Source: Methanomassiliicoccaceae archaeon UBA472 (GTDB taxonomy: Archaea > Thermoplasmatota > Thermoplasmata > Methanomassiliicoccales > UBA472). From it: 42,926 bases of DNA. The position numbers were made by a program, and so were the translations under genes. Below, in pieces: positions 1 through 7,594 of this stretch. Location of the stretch: NCBI GenBank assembly GCA_002497075.1, contig DAML01000014.1, positions 39,948 to 82,873 of the forward strand, read 5' to 3'. Positions within the stretch are counted from its first letter, which is position 1; each line of letters opens with the position of its first letter. The notes beneath the pieces were generated by a model. The model searched no databases. It had not been told where the DNA came from and saw only the letters and a program-made list of their open reading frames with translations.

Positions 1-701
1 TTCTTCGCCGTGAGATAATCGTTGCCATCCAGTTCAATACGATCCAGGTTCGACTTGTCGTTCGCTCCCCGGTCGAACACGACCAGGGAGCCCGGTTCGA
101 GGAACCTTCTGACCTGGCCATACGTGGCTTTCATGTGAGCCTGATCGTTGATGTTCCCCGCCTCGACCGTGAGACCGATGGGAACGTCGTAGGGCGGCGC
201 CAGCTGCGCCGCCCCGAGCGTCAATTGACGCTCGCCGGGATGATGATCCCGCGAGTAACCATACTTCGCTAATTTCGCCATGTCGCCGTAATAGACGATG
301 GACGTCCAATCCAGCAGGATGTCCGTGCGCGGACGCCCTAGAAGCTCCAGGACGTTGTCCTGGAGTTCGCGGATGATACATTCACGGTTACGGCCGAGGG
401 TCTCCACTGCCCGGTACAGCGTCTTAGAATTGAACGCCCTGATGCCATAGTGCTCCAGGATCTCCTTTCGGTTCATCCATTCGCTGGCCTGCAGAACGCT
501 GAAGTTATCGCCCAGCTGGTCGACGAGCATTCCACGGACAAGGGCATCGAGCGCGATGCCCTTGCTCTTGTGCCGCCCGATGATGTCGTTCAACCTCAAT
601 CTCTCGTACCAATCGTCGACCATCAACGTCGTGCCGATGGAAAACGATTTATTGTCATTCGGCGTAAGCGGAGTCGTCCTCAGCTTTGACTGGATTTGCA
701 C
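1..701 (-). CDS. IS1634/IS4-like transposase, N-terminal part (cut by window edge)
   Basis: The minus strand is open from a GTG at 699-701 to the window edge, about 233 codons without a stop, so this is the N-terminal part of a longer protein. An N-terminal region without DDE motifs is followed by LLDWTSIVYYGD, which holds the likely first catalytic Asp, and then by YSRDHHPGERQ and VVFDRGAND, which resemble the conserved blocks around the first and second acidic residues of IS1634-type (DDE_Tnp_1) transposases. The third acidic residue would lie outside the window. The frame looks intact and not decayed. The start could instead be an internal ATG about 22 codons later. Family is inferred from motifs; the element's boundaries cannot be defined here because one end is missing. 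Confidence 0.75.
   Translation of the reverse strand, partial: MQIQSKLRTTPLTPNDNKSFSIGTTLMVDDWYERLRLNDIIGRHKSKGIALDALVRGMLVDQLGDNFSVLQASEWMNRKEILEHYGIRAFNSKTLYRAVETLGRNRECIIRELQDNVLELLGRPRTDILLDWTSIVYYGDMAKLAKYGYSRDHHPGERQLTLGAAQLAPPYDVPIGLTVEAGNINDQAHMKATYGQVRRFLEPGSLVVFDRGANDKSNLDRIELDGNDYLTAK
215..234. repeat. 20-bp perfect palindrome inside the transposase gene
   Basis: cgagcgtcaattgacgctcg reads identically on both strands. It lies within the transposase coding sequence. It contains the same inverted gagcgtc/gacgctc heptamers as the upstream palindrome but in the opposite head-to-head order. A GC-rich inverted repeat (ggcggcg...cgccgcc, about 193-213) lies directly beside it. Confidence 0.55.
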
Positions 702-748
702 AAACTTTCATGAAAGGTTGAGGACTCTTTTAATTTCTACCTCATTTC

Positions 749-770
749 GCTGGACGCTCGAGCGTCCAGC
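749..770. repeat. 22-bp perfect palindrome upstream of the transposase
   Basis: The 22 bases read identically on both strands, with the core gacgctcgagcgtc. There is no loop, so it can act as a dimeric protein-binding site or a cruciform rather than a simple hairpin. It lies about 50 nt upstream of the transposase start, where transposase or a host factor could bind. The 7-mer gagcgtc is shared with the palindrome at 215-234. Confidence 0.6.
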
Positions 771-969
771 ATCAGTCCATTGTTTTTTCTCTCAAAATAC
801 TACCTTAATCAAGTGTCAAGGTCAGGTTATAATGTACAAATTTCCCTAAAACATTATGATTATCTACGCCATATCAGCGACTGGGACGTTTGACCCATTT
901 CTCACCATCCACGAAGAAAAAATTTCCGGGCTCGCATTTGAAAACCCGGTAAGGAGGTAAAAAGATCGC

Positions 970-1221
970 TCAGAGTCCAGCCCTTGCAAGTATGGTGTCT
1001 GCCACGCTTTCAGCGCTCTCAAAGGGGAAATCGCTCATGTATAATATCTTCCCAGCCTCTCCAGCGGTCATCTTCACATTCCCAGCCTGGCATGTCGTCT
1101 CAGCCCCGTTAGGGAATGCGGCAAGTAGGTCCTTCCCCGTTCTGATCGGAAAATTCGCGTTCGCGAGTGCACCTACTATCTGGGCCCTAATCTCCTTCTT
1201 CACATCAATTTGTTTTACCAT
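970..1221 (-). CDS. MTH865-like small protein
   Basis: This 83-residue protein closely resembles the MTH865-like family (PF07747), small helical proteins of methanogens and relatives whose function is unknown. Recognisable family blocks are the N-terminal VKKEIRAQIVGAL helix, FPNGAETTCQAG in the middle and the C-terminal FPFESAESVADTILARAGL. Length matches the family. A TATA-like ctaatatatac at about 1252-1263 lies 30-40 nt upstream of the ATG on this strand, consistent with its own promoter. It stands alone between the insertion sequence and an acetyltransferase gene on the other strand. Identification rests on remembered family sequence and is fairly secure; no role can be assigned. Confidence 0.85.
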   Translation of the reverse strand: MVKQIDVKKEIRAQIVGALANANFPIRTGKDLLAAFPNGAETTCQAGNVKMTAGEAGKILYMSDFPFESAESVADTILARAGL

Positions 1222-1440
1222 GTGAACACCTATCCCTATCTATGCACAGTCACTAATATATACTTCATGGTTATTGTACTATACATTGTACAGTCGCATG
1301 AATTAGGATATCTCTGTTTAAATTGGATGATGGCGGTATGACTGAGTCTACTTAGACATCCCAGATCCTATCACACCAAATATCGAGCCGACCATCCTCG
1401 CAGACCAACTTTATTATCCCCTCTTATTATAGAAGGTGGT

Positions 1441-2016
1441 ATGACACTGGATGCGGTATTCGATGACACACCTCTCATTTCAACCCCACGATTGTACTTA
1501 CGCCCACTATGTCTGGAGGATGCCGATGCAGTATATGCTTTCAAGTCCGACCTTAAAGCGTCGGGCTTATACGGGGAGAGACCACATCGAGACGTCGAGA
1601 AGAGCCGGGAATAGATCCGGCATACTCTGGCCGACCTTAAGGGCCGTAGGGCCATCGTATGGACGATCCTGAATCGCGAAAAGGATGAGGTCATCGGCGA
1701 ATGCTGCCTCTGGAACATCGACCGCGGATCGAAACGGGCCGAGCTTGGATACGAGCTATTGCGTTCTCAATGGAAACGCGGGCTGATGAACGAGGCGCTT
1801 TACGTAGTTCTGGACCACGGATTCAACGCAATGGGGCTGAACCGCATTGAAGCGAACCCGCTGAGCATCAATATAGCCTCGCAGAATGTGCTGACCAGAC
1901 TGGGATTCAAGCATGAAGGCACTCTTCGTCAGAGGCATTTTCTTGAAGGCCAATGGTACGACGAGATGTGGTTCGGCCTGCTGGGCGAGGAATGGGCCAA
2001 TAGATCGAACAGATGA
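1441..2016 (+). CDS. GNAT (RimJ/RimL-like) acetyltransferase with in-frame TAG at codon 58
   Basis: Reading from the ATG at 1441 gives a full-length 191-codon GNAT enzyme, interrupted only by TAG at 1612-1614 (codon 58). Residues 14-36 (STPRLYLRPLCLEDADAVYA) are the usual N-terminal strand and helix. After the TAG the same frame continues with VIGECCLWNID, the acetyl-CoA-binding region around RSQWKRGLMNEA, and the C-terminal NVLTRLGFKHEGTLR and WYDEMWFGLL motifs. No other stop or frameshift is present. A ribosome site (aggtggt) abuts the ATG and a TATA-like tttattat sits at about 1409-1416. The simplest reading in a pyrrolysine-using archaeon is a pyrrolysine at position 58. A recent nonsense mutation is the alternative. 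A start downstream of the TAG would lose the first strands of the fold. Confidence 0.75.
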
Positions 2017-2670
2017 TCAGCGCTGCCCGGCCATGATCTCCATCATGAGCCGCACCTCGGACTTGCGGAGGTGCTCGATAACCGTGGACGCGGAAATTCC
2101 AGCCGCCTTGGCCAGGTCCTCCGTGCGCGTTCTTCTCGGATACTCGTAATAACCCATGTCCTTGGCCAGGAGCATCAGGGACCTCTGCTTTTCGGTCAGA
2201 ACGGACAGGAGGTCGGAATTTTCGAAGGACGCCTGGTGCACGCTCACCTTGATGCTGCCACCAATATCCTTCGCCAGCGCGATCATCTTGGCTATCTGGT
2301 CGTCCTCCCCGACGAAGGAGTAGGTGACCTTCTCCTTGGACAGCCGCATGGGGGGCACCATCTTCAGGTCCAGGTCCGCCTTTTCCTTCAGATCCTCGAA
2401 ACCAGGCACCGCGTTCGCCTTTATCAGGCAGAGCACTTCGTTGCCCTTCTCCTCGATCATCTCCAGGACCTCGATGAATCCAGTAGCGACGACATCCTTG
2501 AAATCGGCGCCCGGGGTGAGCTTGAACCGGACGACCCCTATCTTCACCCCCCTGGAAAGATCCAGGCGGAGCAGGTCCACCATTTCCAGTTCCTCGATGT
2601 TGCGGAGAATGGGGGCCAGCATCCTCTTCATGTCCTCGTTAGGGATGATATCCACGACCACCTTGCGCAT
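2017..2670 (-). CDS. HTH_10 (bacterio-opsin activator-type) transcriptional regulator
   Basis: This 217-residue protein ends in the archaeal HTH_10 (Bat-type) DNA-binding domain. The block LTEKQRSLMLLAKDMGYYEYPRRTRTEDLAKAAGISASTVIEHLRKSE spans about residues 157-205. The N-terminal 150 residues form an alpha/beta sensor-like region that I do not recognise. The gene is divergent from the ABC exporter genes with 89 nt between start codons. That gap holds a repeated CCGTTCATC motif on both sides of a TATA box, so autoregulation and control of the exporter are likely but inferred. Its stop directly follows the convergent acetyltransferase stop. Confidence 0.85.
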   Translation of the reverse strand: MRKVVVDIIPNEDMKRMLAPILRNIEELEMVDLLRLDLSRGVKIGVVRFKLTPGADFKDVVATGFIEVLEMIEEKGNEVLCLIKANAVPGFEDLKEKADLDLKMVPPMRLSKEKVTYSFVGEDDQIAKMIALAKDIGGSIKVSVHQASFENSDLLSVLTEKQRSLMLLAKDMGYYEYPRRTRTEDLAKAAGISASTVIEHLRKSEVRLMMEIMAGQR

Positions 2671-2672
2671 GA

Positions 2673-2715
2673 CCGTTCATCGGCGACAGAAGGTATAATG
2701 CCGTTCATCTACGGC
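2673..2715. promoter_or_regulatory. Candidate operator between the HTH_10 regulator and the ABC exporter
   Basis: CCGTTCATC occurs at 2673-2681 and again at 2701-2709. The two copies start 28 nt apart and flank the TATA-like ggtataat at 2692-2699. The second copy extends to an inverted repeat GCCGT-N6-ACGGC at 2700-2715. The spacing is close to three helical turns, which would put both sites on one DNA face. Confidence 0.45.
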
Positions 2716-2759
2716 ACAAACATCTTCACCCTTCTCGCATATCGGTCCCTGGCGACAAG

Positions 2760-3434
2760 ATGAGCTTCCTAAGCGTGCAGCAGGTCAGCAGGTCCTGTAT
2801 GAACGGTGAGGAGACCACCGCGGTGCTGAAGGACCTGGACCTGGAGGTGGGAAAGGGGGAGATGGTCATGATCATGGGCCCCTCCGGGTCAGGGAAGACA
2901 ACTCTCATGAATTCCCTGGGGGGCATCGAGATGCCGGACCAGGGGGGCATCTCCTTGGACGGGCTGGTGGTGACGTCCCTCGGCCCCAACGATCTGAACC
3001 AGTATCGCCGGGAGAAGGTGGGTATGGTCTTCCAGTTCTACAACCTGATCCCCACGCTGACCGCCAGGGAGAACGTCATGCTGGCCTTGGAAGGCCGGAA
3101 ACTTTCGCGCAAGGATTCGAGGGAGAGGGCGCAGCGCCAGCTCGACCTGGTAGGACTGAAGGGCAAGTCCGATCGCTTCCCGCAGGAGATGTCAGCAGGC
3201 GAGCAGCAAAGGGTGGCCCTGGCCCGCGCGCTGGTCAAGGAGCCGGCGCTGGTGCTTGCCGACGAGCCCACTGGGAACTTGGACGAGGCCTCCGAAGCGA
3301 TGGTCCTGGACCTGCTGCTCAAGGCCAGGAAGGAGCTGGGGACCACTTTCATTGTCGTATCTCACAACCCCCGGCTCAAGGGTCACATGGACCGCTGCTA
3401 CGAGCTGCGCCACGGGCGATTGTCGGCGATCTGA
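2760..3434 (+). CDS. ABC transporter ATP-binding protein (MacB/LolD type)
   Basis: This 224-residue ATPase powers the permease encoded 10 nt downstream. It has Walker A GPSGSGKTT (about residues 40-48), a Q-loop at VFQFYNLIPTLTARENV, the signature MSAGEQQRVALARAL and Walker B LVLADEPTGNLD, followed by the switch His in VSHNP. The NLIPTLTA and DEPTGNLD forms are typical of the MacB/LolD/FtsE branch, which pairs with FtsX-like permeases and moves lipids, lipoproteins or peptides, or acts mechanically. The substrate is not visible. Transcription is probably controlled by the divergent HTH_10 regulator. Confidence 0.93.
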   Translation: MSFLSVQQVSRSCMNGEETTAVLKDLDLEVGKGEMVMIMGPSGSGKTTLMNSLGGIEMPDQGGISLDGLVVTSLGPNDLNQYRREKVGMVFQFYNLIPTLTARENVMLALEGRKLSRKDSRERAQRQLDLVGLKGKSDRFPQEMSAGEQQRVALARALVKEPALVLADEPTGNLDEASEAMVLDLLLKARKELGTTFIVVSHNPRLKGHMDRCYELRHGRLSAI

Positions 3435-3444
3435 GGTGCATCGC

Positions 3445-5721
3445 ATGTCCCTCACCGTCCGCATGGTCCTCCGAAAGATGAAGAGCAGGAAGATGAGCGT
3501 CCTGCTGTCGTCCTTCATCGTGGCCTGGGCCATGGCCATGCTGGTCGCCGGGATCTGGAGCGCCCAGGTGATGGATGTCAGTTCAAGAGAATATCTGGAC
3601 GACAACGGGATGCCGGACCTCTTCGCCACCCTGTCGGAAGGCGTGCCCGCGGAAGATATCGAACCTTCTCTGTCGTCGTTCAGCTCTTATCAGCTGCGTC
3701 TGAGGTGGAACGGCCGGGCCTCCATCGAAGGCCTGAACACCACGGTGGTGATCATCGGCGTTCCAGAAGGCGGGGATGAGCTGAACCGGCTCACGCTTTT
3801 GGACGGTGCCCTATACTCCGCCCCGGACGAATGCGTGCTGGTGGCCGGGAGCAGGACGGCGGAGGACCTGGACGTGTTCGTCAACGGCACTCTCATGCAT
3901 CTCGAGGTCACCGGGACGGTCAGCTCCCCGGAGTTCCTGACCAACGAGCTGAGCGTCGGCTCCATAGTCCCCGGGTCGGGAGGGATGACCATCGTGTACC
4001 TGCCGCTGTCGTCGCTGCAGGCGGTGCTTGGTCCGATGGTCAACGATCTCCTTCTGGACATGCCGGACGGCATGTTCCGGGAGGTGGCGGAAACTTCATT
4101 GTCACCACTTCCGGTCTCGTCCGTGACCTACCGGGAGGACCATCAGACCGTCGTCCTGTTCAGAATGGGGGCGGACAAGTTCTCCACCATGCCGCCGGCC
4201 ATCAGCCTGGTGTTCGTCCTCATCGGGCTGATCTCCATATTCATGACCATGTACCGGCTGGTGCTCGGCGATTCCCGCACCATCGGGGTGCTGATGTCCA
4301 TCGGAGTGGGAAGGAAGAGAATCGCCCTGGCCTACCTGGCGTTCGGTGCCGTGGTTTTACTGATAGGATCGATCATGGGCGTGCTCCTGGGATACGCTTT
4401 CACCGCCGGCGTGTCCCAGATGGCCCTGGACATGATGGGGGGCATACCGATGGTGCTGCCCATGGACCCCGTTCCGACGATCACCGCCATCATGTTCACC
4501 GCGTTCGCGGTAATGACCGCCACGGCCATTCCAGTGGCCCTCGTCCTCCGCAAGAGCGTCAACGAAGCGCTCAGCTACGCCCCTCGGGCCAGGGTACGCG
4601 TGTTCAAGCGCAAAGGGACTTCCCTGGCCGCGTCTCTCGGCCTGCGCAACCTGTTCCGGGAGCCGATGCGAGCCGCGGTGGTGCTAGTGGCCGTCGCCCT
4701 TTCCATAGGGACCGCCGGGTCCTGGGTGCTCATGGTCGATTCGGCGATGACATATCTGGACGATCAGATGGAGGCCCAGCAGTGGGATGTGAGCGTCGCT
4801 TTCAACGCCCCACTCGACCGGGCGGACGCGATCGAGAAACTATCGCTAGCGAACGTGAACAAGGTCCTGCCGTACGCTTCCCTAGCCGGAGCTCTGTCCT
4901 CGGAAGGAGGTACGACCGGTGCGGCCATACTGGCATCCCCGAACATCACCGAGGTCAGGAACTTCGACTTCCAGAAAAGCTCCTTCCAGCCTGGCGGTGT
5001 CATCTTGGCCACGAAGCTGGCCGGGGACCTGGGCGTTCATCCCGGAGATGAGGTCACCTTCTCCCTGGGCGGAAAGGAGGTCGATCTCACGGTGTCCGGG
5101 ACCGTCAACGACATGCAATCCAACGCGGTTTACACGGACAGCGTCGCAGTGATGGACATGGTCGGGGAAGGGAAGTGCCGAGGGGCCTTCGTGATCATGG
5201 ACGATCCTAAGGCCGCCGAGGTCTTCGCAACGAGCATTTCCGAGGATCCCCTGGTAGGCGCGGTCGAGCTGGGAGAGGAGCAGGCGTCCGACATCCGATC
5301 GCTGTTCGAAGGCTCGATATCCATGCTCTACGGCTTCTTCGCCCTCAACCTGCTCATCGCGTTGGCGATGGCCGTGCTGGCCACGGTCATATCCACATCG
5401 GAGAGGGACATGGAGTTCGCCGCCATGGCCTCTCTGGGCGTGCCGAAGGGCTTCATCTGGCGATCGCTGGCCATCGAGGTCGGTACGCAGGCTTCGATCG
5501 CGGCGTTGTTGTCCGCCCCGTTCGCCTTCCTGCTGGCCAAGCAGTTCGCCCTGCTCATGGAGGAGGCGGTGTTCTTCATTCCGATAATCCTGTCCATCTC
5601 CGCCATAACCTCAGTGGTGGTGCTGGGTTGGCTGTTCATATGGCCTTCGGTGCTGTGGCCGATAAGATGGGTGAAGAGGCTGGACGTCGTCCGCACGCTG
5701 AGGGACAGGTCCGGGAGATGA
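3445..5721 (+). CDS. ABC transporter permease with two FtsX domains
   Basis: The ATG at 3445 follows gaggtg and gives a 758-residue membrane protein. An N-terminal membrane anchor (about residues 18-40) is followed by a large extracytoplasmic MacB_PCD-like domain. Then come membrane segments of a first FtsX domain (about 250-370), a second anchor and external domain, and a second FtsX domain near the C terminus. This duplicated layout is common in archaeal MacB/LolC-like permeases. A longer upstream frame exists but overlaps the ATPase gene and is not credible. The stop immediately precedes the stop of the convergent DUF1801 gene. The exported or extracted substrate is unknown. Confidence 0.9.
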   Translation: MSLTVRMVLRKMKSRKMSVLLSSFIVAWAMAMLVAGIWSAQVMDVSSREYLDDNGMPDLFATLSEGVPAEDIEPSLSSFSSYQLRLRWNGRASIEGLNTTVVIIGVPEGGDELNRLTLLDGALYSAPDECVLVAGSRTAEDLDVFVNGTLMHLEVTGTVSSPEFLTNELSVGSIVPGSGGMTIVYLPLSSLQAVLGPMVNDLLLDMPDGMFREVAETSLSPLPVSSVTYREDHQTVVLFRMGADKFSTMPPAISLVFVLIGLISIFMTMYRLVLGDSRTIGVLMSIGVGRKRIALAYLAFGAVVLLIGSIMGVLLGYAFTAGVSQMALDMMGGIPMVLPMDPVPTITAIMFTAFAVMTATAIPVALVLRKSVNEALSYAPRARVRVFKRKGTSLAASLGLRNLFREPMRAAVVLVAVALSIGTAGSWVLMVDSAMTYLDDQMEAQQWDVSVAFNAPLDRADAIEKLSLANVNKVLPYASLAGALSSEGGTTGAAILASPNITEVRNFDFQKSSFQPGGVILATKLAGDLGVHPGDEVTFSLGGKEVDLTVSGTVNDMQSNAVYTDSVAVMDMVGEGKCRGAFVIMDDPKAAEVFATSISEDPLVGAVELGEEQASDIRSLFEGSISMLYGFFALNLLIALAMAVLATVISTSERDMEFAAMASLGVPKGFIWRSLAIEVGTQASIAALLSAPFAFLLAKQFALLMEEAVFFIPIILSISAITSVVVLGWLFIWPSVLWPIRWVKRLDVVRTLRDRSGR

Positions 5722-6108
5722 TCACTTCTTTTCCCTGGCCTCGTTCTCGGCCATTCGGGCCTTGACCAGCCGGAAAATGAGGTCTCGGGGCAGAGGATCG
5801 TCGTACGAGAGGTGGATGGTCGCCGTGGTCTTGCCGTAATCCTTGAGCTCCTCCTCGAACCTCTTCATCAGTTCCGGGCTCATCAGATGCAGGCTGTAGT
5901 GGTCCTGATAGGCGGCGTAGCCGACCAGGTGGCCGTGGTGCTCGAAGATCGGGATGCGGTAGGAGAAGATCTCCTTGGACTCCGGAGCAGCCGATCTTAT
6001 GACCGAACGCAGGTTCCCTATGATCTCCTGGACCGTCACCGGAAGGGCTGCCAGGTATTCATCGACGGAACCCGGCCCCTTCGCCATCCTTACCTTCTTG
6101 CCATCCAT
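5722..6108 (-). CDS. DUF1801 (YdhG/YdeI-like) protein
   Basis: This 128-residue protein resembles the DUF1801 family (PF08818), small soluble proteins sometimes called iron chaperones without firm evidence. Family features visible are SVDEYLAALPVTVQEIIGNLRSVI at the N terminus, the central ESKEIFSYRIPIFEHHGHLVGYAAYQDHYSLH block, and a C-terminal TTATIHLSYDDPLPRDLIFRLVKARMAE. It is transcribed toward the ABC permease and away from the DNA-repair pair. No cellular role can be assigned from the sequence. Confidence 0.82.
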   Translation of the reverse strand: MDGKKVRMAKGPGSVDEYLAALPVTVQEIIGNLRSVIRSAAPESKEIFSYRIPIFEHHGHLVGYAAYQDHYSLHLMSPELMKRFEEELKDYGKTTATIHLSYDDPLPRDLIFRLVKARMAENEAREKK

Positions 6109-6221
6109 GTCGACCCCGTGATAACATCGATGTAGAGCGTATTAATCTCTCGGAAAACGGAGCCGAAGCACCTCTTAAATTACGATAAGGGATTAGGAGT
6201 GAAAGTTCAGGAGGTCGCCTG

Positions 6222-6689
6222 TTGAAGCGTGTCCATAGTTTCATGACCGATATCGGATCGATCCATATTGCCGAAGAGGGCGGCGCGATAACCGAGGTGA
6301 CGCTCCCCGGGGAGAAGGCGCCCGTGGGTAAGATGTCCAAGACGCCCCTCCTCGAAATGGCCGCTGTCCAGATATCAGAGTATCTTCAGGGCGGTCGCCA
6401 GGAGTTCACAGTTCCGCTGGCGCCCCACGGTAGCGAATTCGCCATGAAGGTCTGGAAGGAGATGTTGGCGATCCCGTACGGAAAGGTCCGCACCTATGGC
6501 GAGATGGCCGAGGCCATCGGCCGTCCAAAGGCGGCCAGAGCCGTGGGGCAGGCCTGCAATCGCAATCCCATCTCCATACTGATCCCGTGCCACAGGGTGG
6601 TCGGCGCCGGCGGCAAGCTCACCGGGTACGCTGCTGGTATAACATTGAAGGAAAAGTTGCTGAGGCTGGAAAAAGATGCCCTGCTTTGA
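6222..6689 (+). CDS. ogt: Methylated-DNA-protein-cysteine methyltransferase
   Basis: This 155-residue suicide repair enzyme would transfer the alkyl group of O6-methylguanine to its own cysteine. The catalytic PCHRVVG motif lies near residue 126 (ISILIPCHRVV), preceded by the helix-turn-helix region around YGKVRTYGEMAEAIGRPKAARAVG with the arginine finger. The start is TTG at 6222, chosen because GGAGGT lies at 6210-6215 at good spacing. It overlaps the next gene by 14 nt, so the two alkylation-repair enzymes are co-translated. Ogt, Agt and Mgt names are interchangeable for this family. Confidence 0.93.
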   Translation: MKRVHSFMTDIGSIHIAEEGGAITEVTLPGEKAPVGKMSKTPLLEMAAVQISEYLQGGRQEFTVPLAPHGSEFAMKVWKEMLAIPYGKVRTYGEMAEAIGRPKAARAVGQACNRNPISILIPCHRVVGAGGKLTGYAAGITLKEKLLRLEKDALL

Positions 6690-7314
6690 GTACGGACAGG
6701 CGGAGATCGACCACCTCCGCCGGAAGGATAAGAGGCTGGGCCGGGTGATAGATGCCGCTGGAATGATCCAGGCGCAGATGTATCCCGATCTCTTCACCGC
6801 ACTGGTCAGCAGCGTGGTCGGCCAGCAGATCTCCGGCAAGGCCGCCATGACCGTCTGGAACCGGGTGATCGAACGTTTTGTAGAAATAACCCCGGCCAGA
6901 CTGCACCAGGCATCCTTGGAGGATATCCAGTTCTGCGGTATGTCCTTCCGAAAGGCAGAGTACGTCAAGGGGATAGCGGAAGCGTGCGCCAACGGGGGTC
7001 TGGACCTGGAAAAGCTGAAGATACTTCCGGATGAGGACGTCGTCAAGGCGATGGTCTCACTGAAAGGCATCGGCCCCTGGACCGCGGAGATGATGCTTAT
7101 CTTCTCCCTGGGAAGGAAGGACGTGGTGAGCTGGGGGGACCTGGCCATCCGTCGCGGGATGATGTCGTTGTACGGCCTGGATTCTCTGGACCGGCAGCAG
7201 TTCGACAGATATCGGTCCAAGTACACTCCTTACGGCAGCGTCGCCTCCCTGTACATCTGGGAGCTGGCGCACAGGCCAGAACTTCTGGGATTGCCATCCA
7301 GGAAGACGGTATAA
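6676..7314 (+). CDS. DNA-3-methyladenine glycosylase II (AlkA-like, HhH-GPD)
   Basis: This 212-residue glycosylase would excise alkylated purines. The helix-hairpin-helix is LKGIGPWTAEMMLIFSLGR (about residues 128-146), followed by the catalytic Asp in VVSWGDLAIRRGM. An upstream SSVVGQQISGKAAMTVWNRV block is typical of AlkA-type enzymes. It is shorter than E. coli AlkA and lacks its N-terminal domain, as is common in archaea. The ATG lies inside the end of ogt, so a base-excision enzyme is coupled to a direct-reversal enzyme for the same class of damage. Confidence 0.9.
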   Translation: MPCFEYGQAEIDHLRRKDKRLGRVIDAAGMIQAQMYPDLFTALVSSVVGQQISGKAAMTVWNRVIERFVEITPARLHQASLEDIQFCGMSFRKAEYVKGIAEACANGGLDLEKLKILPDEDVVKAMVSLKGIGPWTAEMMLIFSLGRKDVVSWGDLAIRRGMMSLYGLDSLDRQQFDRYRSKYTPYGSVASLYIWELAHRPELLGLPSRKTV

Positions 7315-7322
7315 TAATTATT

Positions 7323-7346
7323 GTTAAGTATGAATTTAGCCATATC
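7323..7346 (+). promoter_or_regulatory. TATA promoter block shared with the prenyl synthase gene
   Basis: The block begins gttaagtatgaattta and ends ccatatc. It ends 7 nt before the start codon of the 31-codon gene. It matches the block at 35834-35856 with one substitution and one inserted base. The TATA centre is about 24 nt upstream of the ATG, implying a leaderless transcript. Confidence 0.6.
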
Positions 7347-7353
7347 AGTCCTT

Positions 7354-7449
7354 ATGGCAATGTCCAAGAAGGATCTCGGTAAGCAAAAGAAGAAGAACGA
7401 AGAGAAGAAGGCAGCTGCCGCGTCTCCGGCCAAGGGAAAGAAGAAGTAA
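7354..7449 (+). CDS. 31-residue lysine-rich basic peptide
   Basis: The reading frame from ATG 7354 to TAA 7449 encodes 31 residues, of which 13 are lysine and 4 are alanine in a row; it begins MAMSKKDLGKQKKKNEEKK and ends SPAKGKKK. Composition resembles nucleic-acid-binding tails and would be disordered. Support for a real gene is a strong TATA block at leaderless spacing, a GC content in keeping with coding sequence, and a hairpin plus T-run downstream. I recognise no family. The alternative is an untranslated transcript, or the second ATG (7360) as start. Confidence 0.5.
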   Translation: MAMSKKDLGKQKKKNEEKKAAAASPAKGKKK

Positions 7450-7472
7450 GTCCCTTTCTCAAAATTATCTTC

Positions 7473-7525
7473 CGGTCCGCAGGACCGCCGAATGCCCCGC
7501 TGGGGGTGACAACCCTGTTTTTCCA
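7473..7525 (+). terminator. Probable terminator after the basic peptide gene
   Basis: The inverted repeat cggtcc-gca-ggaccg at 7473-7487 is followed by a second small hairpin (cccc-gct-gggg) and by T-runs (gtttttccattttg) near 7515-7528. Confidence 0.45.
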
Positions 7526-7565
7526 TTTTGTTCATCAACGAGCTAGGGCGCCCTTGGGAAGTCGG

Positions 7566-7572
7566 TTTATAT
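7566..7572 (+). promoter_or_regulatory. TATA box of the lone ABC ATPase gene
   Basis: tttatat is centred about 26 nt before the ATG at 7595, the spacing of an archaeal leaderless promoter. Confidence 0.55.
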
Positions 7573-7594
7573 CCCGCGGCCGATACGGTTCCGC

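Larger units (their letters stand above)
1..860 (-). mobile_element. Insertion sequence remnant or end (IS1634-like)
   Basis: This span contains the transposase gene plus the roughly 150 nt before its start, which is AT-rich and holds a 22-bp perfect palindrome (749-770). The terminal inverted repeat should lie somewhere between the transposase start and the neighbouring MTH865-like gene. It cannot be proven because the matching end lies outside the window, so the right boundary given is approximate. Confidence 0.45.

Noticed and set aside
1756..2016. Separate 85-residue protein formed by the C-terminal half of the acetyltransferase
   Set aside because: It would lack the first strands of the GNAT fold and has no ribosome site at its TTG; the in-frame upstream half makes the full enzyme.
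2071..2763. Long open frame on the plus strand opposite the HTH_10 regulator gene
   Set aside because: It is the antisense shadow of a well-supported regulator with clear HTH_10 motifs. Its sequence is rich in His, Gln and Leu, typical of reversed GC-rich coding DNA.
3831..5051. 406-codon open frame within the ABC permease gene
   Set aside because: It is an out-of-frame shadow rich in Arg, Gly and His with no domain; the permease frame explains the region.
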